Part shown: piece after piece, positions 6,071 to 8,320 of the stretch
Layout: every line of letters begins with the position of its first letter
Numbering within the stretch: the first letter of the stretch is position 1
Source: Actinomycetota bacterium
GTDB taxonomy: Bacteria > Actinomycetota > Thermoleophilia > Gaiellales > Gaiellaceae
DNA: 8,320 bases
Assembly: GCA_013698195.1 (NCBI GenBank)
Contig: JACCVK010000001.1
Coordinates: 1-8,320, forward strand
Direction of reading: 5' to 3'
Translations under genes and position numbers: made by a program
The notes under the pieces: model-generated
What the model was told of the DNA's origin: nothing
What the model saw: only the letters and a program-made list of their open reading frames with translations
Databases searched by the model: none

Positions 6071-7689
6071 CCCCTCACCGTCAGGAGGGGAGAGAAACCT
6101 TCAGCGAGGCCGCCGCTCGGCGAGGTGCGCGCACGGTACGTGCCGGGCACGACCTCAGCCGCGATGCGAAAGGCACCGGAGTCCGCAAGCGTCTCGCCGA
6201 CATGCACCCACATCGAGCCGCGCAGCCGCTCCACGTGCACGATCGTTCCCGCGAGCCGCGGCAGGACCGTGCCCGCGAGCACGCCGGCCTCGGCCGGCTT
6301 GGCCAGGCGCACCTTGTGGCCGACCCGAACCAGCAACACCTGGCTCACGACCTTACTCGACGGCAGATCCGTCGACGCGGACGCTTCGATGCGATAGCTC
6401 GTCGTCTTCATTGGGGTCACTACCGTGGACACGGTGCCGTCAGGAGCGCGCTCGAGAGGTCCAAGTGTCGTCCACGTCTTGCCGTTCGTCGAGGCCTGGA
6501 GCTGCGGGGACGCAACGTTCCGCGCAATACCGCTGAGCCGAACGGACGAACCGAACTCGAGCGTGCCGCGAGGCCGATCGAGGCGAAGGACGCCGATCGT
6601 GAGGTACGTCGAGCGGAGGGCGAGCGCGCTGCGTACGACACTCGCCGGCACGCTCGTGGCGCCTCCCGGTGTCTGGAGGCTCAAGGTGCGGATTCGGCCC
6701 GACGGAGTTGCGACGCCGGAGGCGTCGAGGACACGCGCCGAGACGTCGAGCTTCGCCTGCAGCGTTCGGGCGCCGAGCAGCAGGGGTCCCCAACGATGGT
6801 GGGGAGAAGCCTTGTCCCACGGGTCGGGTCGCGACACGAGATACGGGACTGCCTCTCCAAACACGTCGGCGGCGCTTGCCGTCTTTCCCCCCGAGCTCGA
6901 GAAGTAGAACGCGGTGATGACCTGGCCGGCGTGGGTCAGCACCTGACCGGCGGTCTCGCGGATGGCCTTGGTCGCCTCGTCCTCCTCGGACTCGATGCCA
7001 CCGTAGACCTGGCTTCTCACGTCGGAGTAGAGGTCGAACGGCTTTCCCTTGACGATGCTCTTGAGTGCGTACGTCCTGGCGGCGACAGCCTGCGCCTTCA
7101 ACGCCTCGAGCGGCCAGGTGTGTGGCATCTCGTCCGCGACAACGCCCCCGATATAAGCATCGAGAGCGATGTTGTTCACGACCCGCAGGTAGCCACCGGA
7201 GGCTACGACCTCGAGCTTGCCCCGGTACGGCCGCCCTTCGAGAGAGAGCGGCGCCTTCCCCGGAATGATGACGAGCGGGCCCTTCGAGGCCACGGGCGCC
7301 TGGGGCAGCTTGAGTTGCGATGTCAGAACGAGAGCACCGGCCGCGATCTTGGTGGCGGTCCCGCGCACGTCCTGCACTCGGAACGCTGCGGGGGACTGAA
7401 CGGTGATCGCCCGCTTGCCCTCGGCGAGGAGCACGCGCACATCACTTCTCCCAGCCCGCCCGAGCTTCGTGCCGAGGTAGTAGTGCGCGAGGATCTGGTC
7501 GTAGGTACGACCTTCCTTCGCCTGGCCGTACGCGCCCCACTGGCTGAGCCCGACACCGTGACCCCAGCCTCGACCGGACACGGCGAAGACCGCCTCGCCG
7601 ACAGTGCTGTCGGCGGGCGCCGGAGCCTGGGCAGCCGCCGTCGTCGCCAGGACGGCAAGGAGGACGACGGATGCGAGCAAGAGGCGCAC
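6067..7689 (-). CDS. Secreted SpoIID/LytB-domain protein (peptidoglycan-acting, with N-terminal GHGVGLSQ block)
   Basis: From the GTG at 7689 this is a 540-residue exported protein. The N-terminus (start codon then RLLLASVVLLAVLATTAAAQ) is a clean signal peptide. The frame stays open to a TTG at 7743, which would put 18 unhelpful residues before it. GRGWGHGVGLSQWGAYG lies at about 39-55, followed by YDQILAHYYLGT (63-74). The catalytic SpoIID region follows: DAYIGGVVADEMP (177-189, with Glu187 matching the catalytic Glu of SpoIID lytic transglycosylases), EALKAQAVAARTYAL (195-209), SQVYGG (226-231), YFSSSGGKTAS (262-272) and PYLVSRPDPWD (282-292). The remaining 230 or so residues look like two beta-rich domains. 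SpoIID proteins cleave peptidoglycan glycan strands or enhance amidases. This one need not concern sporulation, since the domain is common in non-sporulating actinobacteria. The stop overlaps the protease start (ATGA), so the two products are probably made together. Confidence 0.9.
   Translation of the reverse strand: MRLLLASVVLLAVLATTAAAQAPAPADSTVGEAVFAVSGRGWGHGVGLSQWGAYGQAKEGRTYDQILAHYYLGTKLGRAGRSDVRVLLAEGKRAITVQSPAAFRVQDVRGTATKIAAGALVLTSQLKLPQAPVASKGPLVIIPGKAPLSLEGRPYRGKLEVVASGGYLRVVNNIALDAYIGGVVADEMPHTWPLEALKAQAVAARTYALKSIVKGKPFDLYSDVRSQVYGGIESEEDEATKAIRETAGQVLTHAGQVITAFYFSSSGGKTASAADVFGEAVPYLVSRPDPWDKASPHHRWGPLLLGARTLQAKLDVSARVLDASGVATPSGRIRTLSLQTPGGATSVPASVVRSALALRSTYLTIGVLRLDRPRGTLEFGSSVRLSGIARNVASPQLQASTNGKTWTTLGPLERAPDGTVSTVVTPMKTTSYRIEASASTDLPSSKVVSQVLLVRVGHKVRLAKPAEAGVLAGTVLPRLAGTIVHVERLRGSMWVHVGETLADSGAFRIAAEVVPGTYRARTSPSGGLAEGFSPLLTVRG
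6070..6091 (-). promoter_or_regulatory. Hairpin over the translation start of the S8 protease gene
   Basis: On the minus-strand transcript, UCCCCUC (6091-6085) can pair with GAGGGGA (6076-6070) across an eight-base loop, giving seven perfect base pairs. The 3' arm is the only purine-rich ribosome-binding candidate and runs into the A of the first ATG. The hairpin also covers the last codons of the upstream SpoIID-domain gene. A ribosome finishing that gene would melt it, so it could make protease translation depend on upstream translation. Function is inferred only. Confidence 0.4.
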
Positions 7690-7701
7690 GGAAGGCTCGA
7701 G

Positions 7702-7707
7702 AGGGTA
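7702..7707 (-). promoter_or_regulatory. Possible -10 element (TACCCT) for the SpoIID-protease pair
   Basis: TACCCT on the minus strand fits TANNNT and ends 12 bases before the GTG at 7689, so a transcript would have only a few untranslated bases. There is no Shine-Dalgarno sequence before this GTG, which agrees with a near-leaderless message. No matching -35 hexamer was recognised. If this promoter is real, the TTG start at 7743 cannot be used from it. Confidence 0.22.
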
Positions 7708-7723
7708 GCGCGATGCGGTTAAC

Positions 7724-7745
7724 CCTTTGTGTTCTCGGCACAAGG
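7724..7745. repeat. Short inverted repeat (CC-t-TTGTG / CACAA-GG) upstream of the SpoIID-domain gene
   Basis: Arms TTGTG (7727-7731) and CACAA (7739-7743) flank a seven-base spacer, and an outer CC/GG pair continues the stem with one bulged T at 7726. Next to it is an eight-base palindrome GGTTAACC (7717-7724). Lying just upstream of the -10-like TACCCT, it could be an operator or a weak terminator for rmlB. No U-rich tract follows on either strand. Confidence 0.25.
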
Positions 7746-7803
7746 TCTAGCACCTAAAAGCCAGTTTCGCAGAGAGAAGCTGCCCTGGACACCTACCGGG
7801 GTT

Positions 7804-7829
7804 GCTCGACGTCACCCGGATGGTCGAGC
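7804..7829 (-). terminator. Inverted repeat just downstream of rmlB, possible terminator stem without a U-tract
   Basis: GCTCGAC (7804-7810) and GTCGAGC (7823-7829) form perfect seven-base arms around a 12-base loop, beginning 17 bases after the rmlB stop on the minus strand. An overlapping alternative pairing (CCGGGGT at 7797-7802 region with ACCCGG at 7814-7819) exists. No run of U follows, as is common for high-GC actinobacterial terminators. The rest of the 7690-7845 gap contains nothing else I can name. Confidence 0.3.
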
Positions 7830-7845
7830 GCCTCACCGAAACGGC

Positions 7846-8320
7846 CTATTTCCAGGCAGTTTCCACGACGGGGGCGCGGTCTCTGAGCGGCTCCCACCAC
7901 TCGCGGTTCGCGGCGTACCAGGCAACGGTCTCGGAGAGCCCGTCGCGCCAGCCGTGCTCCGGCTTCCAGCCGAGCTCCGAAGCGATCTTCGTGGCGTCGA
8001 GGAGGTAACGGCGGTCGTGTCCCGGCCGATCCGGGACGATCGTCTTCAGCGACTCGGGCTTGCCAGTCAAGTCGAGCACCAGATTCGCAATGTCTTCGAT
8101 CGTCGCCTCGATCCCCGACCCGACGTTGTAGGTCTCACCCGGCCGTCCGTCGCGGAGTACGAGGTCGATTGCCGAGCAGTGATCGAGCACGTGCAGCCAC
8201 TCGCGCTTGTGGTCGGTTGACGCGTAGAGAGGCAGGGACTTGTCGTCGAGGGCGTTCGTCGTGAAGAGCGGAATGACCTTCTCCGGGAACTGGTACGGGC
8301 CATAGTTGTTCGAGCAGTTC
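7846..8320 (-). CDS. rmlB: dTDP-glucose 4,6-dehydratase RmlB, C-terminal part (5' end outside window)
   Basis: Read from base 8319 on the minus strand, the frame is open for 157 residues to the TAG at 7848-7846. RmlB converts dTDP-glucose to dTDP-4-keto-6-deoxyglucose, the second step toward dTDP-L-rhamnose and other 6-deoxy sugars. The fragment starts within NCSNNYGPYQFPEKVIPLF, the segment just after the YxxxK catalytic motif of this short-chain dehydrogenase family. It continues through REWLHVLDHCSAI, the substrate-binding RPGETYNVGSG, TIVPDRPGHDRRYLLDATK and ELGWKP, then ETVAWYAANREWWEPL near the C-terminus. These are the diagnostic RmlB blocks. The NAD-binding Gly-rich motif and catalytic Tyr/Lys are outside the window. 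The residue wording (REWLHV, VPDRPGHDRRYLLD) is of the kind seen in actinobacterial RmlB. The gene lies in the same direction as the SpoIID-domain gene, with a 156-base gap to its GTG; rmlA, rmlC or rmlD may lie beyond the edge. Confidence 0.93.
   Translation of the reverse strand, partial: NCSNNYGPYQFPEKVIPLFTTNALDDKSLPLYASTDHKREWLHVLDHCSAIDLVLRDGRPGETYNVGSGIEATIEDIANLVLDLTGKPESLKTIVPDRPGHDRRYLLDATKIASELGWKPEHGWRDGLSETVAWYAANREWWEPLRDRAPVVETAWK

Noticed and set aside
5920..7722. 600-codon open frame on the plus strand opposite the SpoIID-domain gene
   Set aside because: Its length reflects high GC and lack of stops. The composition is Arg-rich with no motifs, and the minus-strand gene has a signal peptide and catalytic motifs.
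7690..7743. TTG start at 7743 adding 18 residues to the SpoIID-domain protein
   Set aside because: The added residues would precede an otherwise clean signal peptide, and TTG is a weak start with no ribosome-binding site; the GTG at 7689 is preferred.
7744..7845. Possible tRNA or small RNA in the rmlB-SpoIID gap
   Set aside because: No T-loop GTTCGA-type sequence, cloverleaf pairing or CCA-adjacent acceptor stem could be found on either strand.

Overview
The window is high-GC bacterial DNA, densely packed with genes. It has frequent GTG starts, stop/start overlaps of four bases (ATGA or GTGA) and few clear Shine-Dalgarno sequences. This style, together with the wording of the RmlB, SpoIID-domain and acyltransferase proteins, suggests an actinobacterium, possibly of the class Thermoleophilia. 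That placement is an impression from protein wording, not a computed result. No rRNA, tRNA, CRISPR array, insertion sequence or phage gene was seen.

Layout. (1) Positions 1-446 (+) hold the C-terminal end of an EAL-domain cyclic-di-GMP phosphodiesterase. (2) After 31 bases a compact four-gene operon follows (478-4425, +): a non-hydrolysing UDP-N-acetylglucosamine 2-epimerase, a WbpA-type UDP-sugar 6-dehydrogenase, a Gfo/Idh/MocA oxidoreductase and a left-handed beta-helix acyltransferase. Each gene overlaps the next by four bases. (3) A minus-strand pair meets the operon tail to tail with an 11-base overlap. It is a secreted SpoIID/LytB-domain protein (6067-7689) followed by a secreted subtilisin-like S8 protease (4415-6070), again coupled by an ATGA overlap. 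(4) Farther upstream on the minus strand lies the C-terminal half of RmlB, dTDP-glucose 4,6-dehydratase (7846-8320), cut by the window edge.

How the genes work together. The four-gene operon has the members expected for converting UDP-GlcNAc into an N-acetylated mannosaminuronic-acid-type nucleotide sugar: WbpA, WbpB, WbpD and WbpI equivalents of the UDP-ManNAc(3NAc)A route. The aminotransferase step (WbpE) is absent, and the operon ends against an opposing gene, so the enzyme must be encoded elsewhere or the product differs. With RmlB nearby, this looks like part of a cell-surface polysaccharide precursor region, although no glycosyltransferase, polymerase or flippase lies in the window. The SpoIID/S8 pair carries secretion signals and probably acts at the cell wall.

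The most interesting points are the operon without an aminotransferase, the SpoIID protein with its GHGxGxSQ-type block at the N-terminal rather than C-terminal side of the catalytic region, and a small hairpin that hides the ribosome-binding region of the protease gene exactly at the coupled stop/start. I found no strong evidence for a wholly undescribed system.
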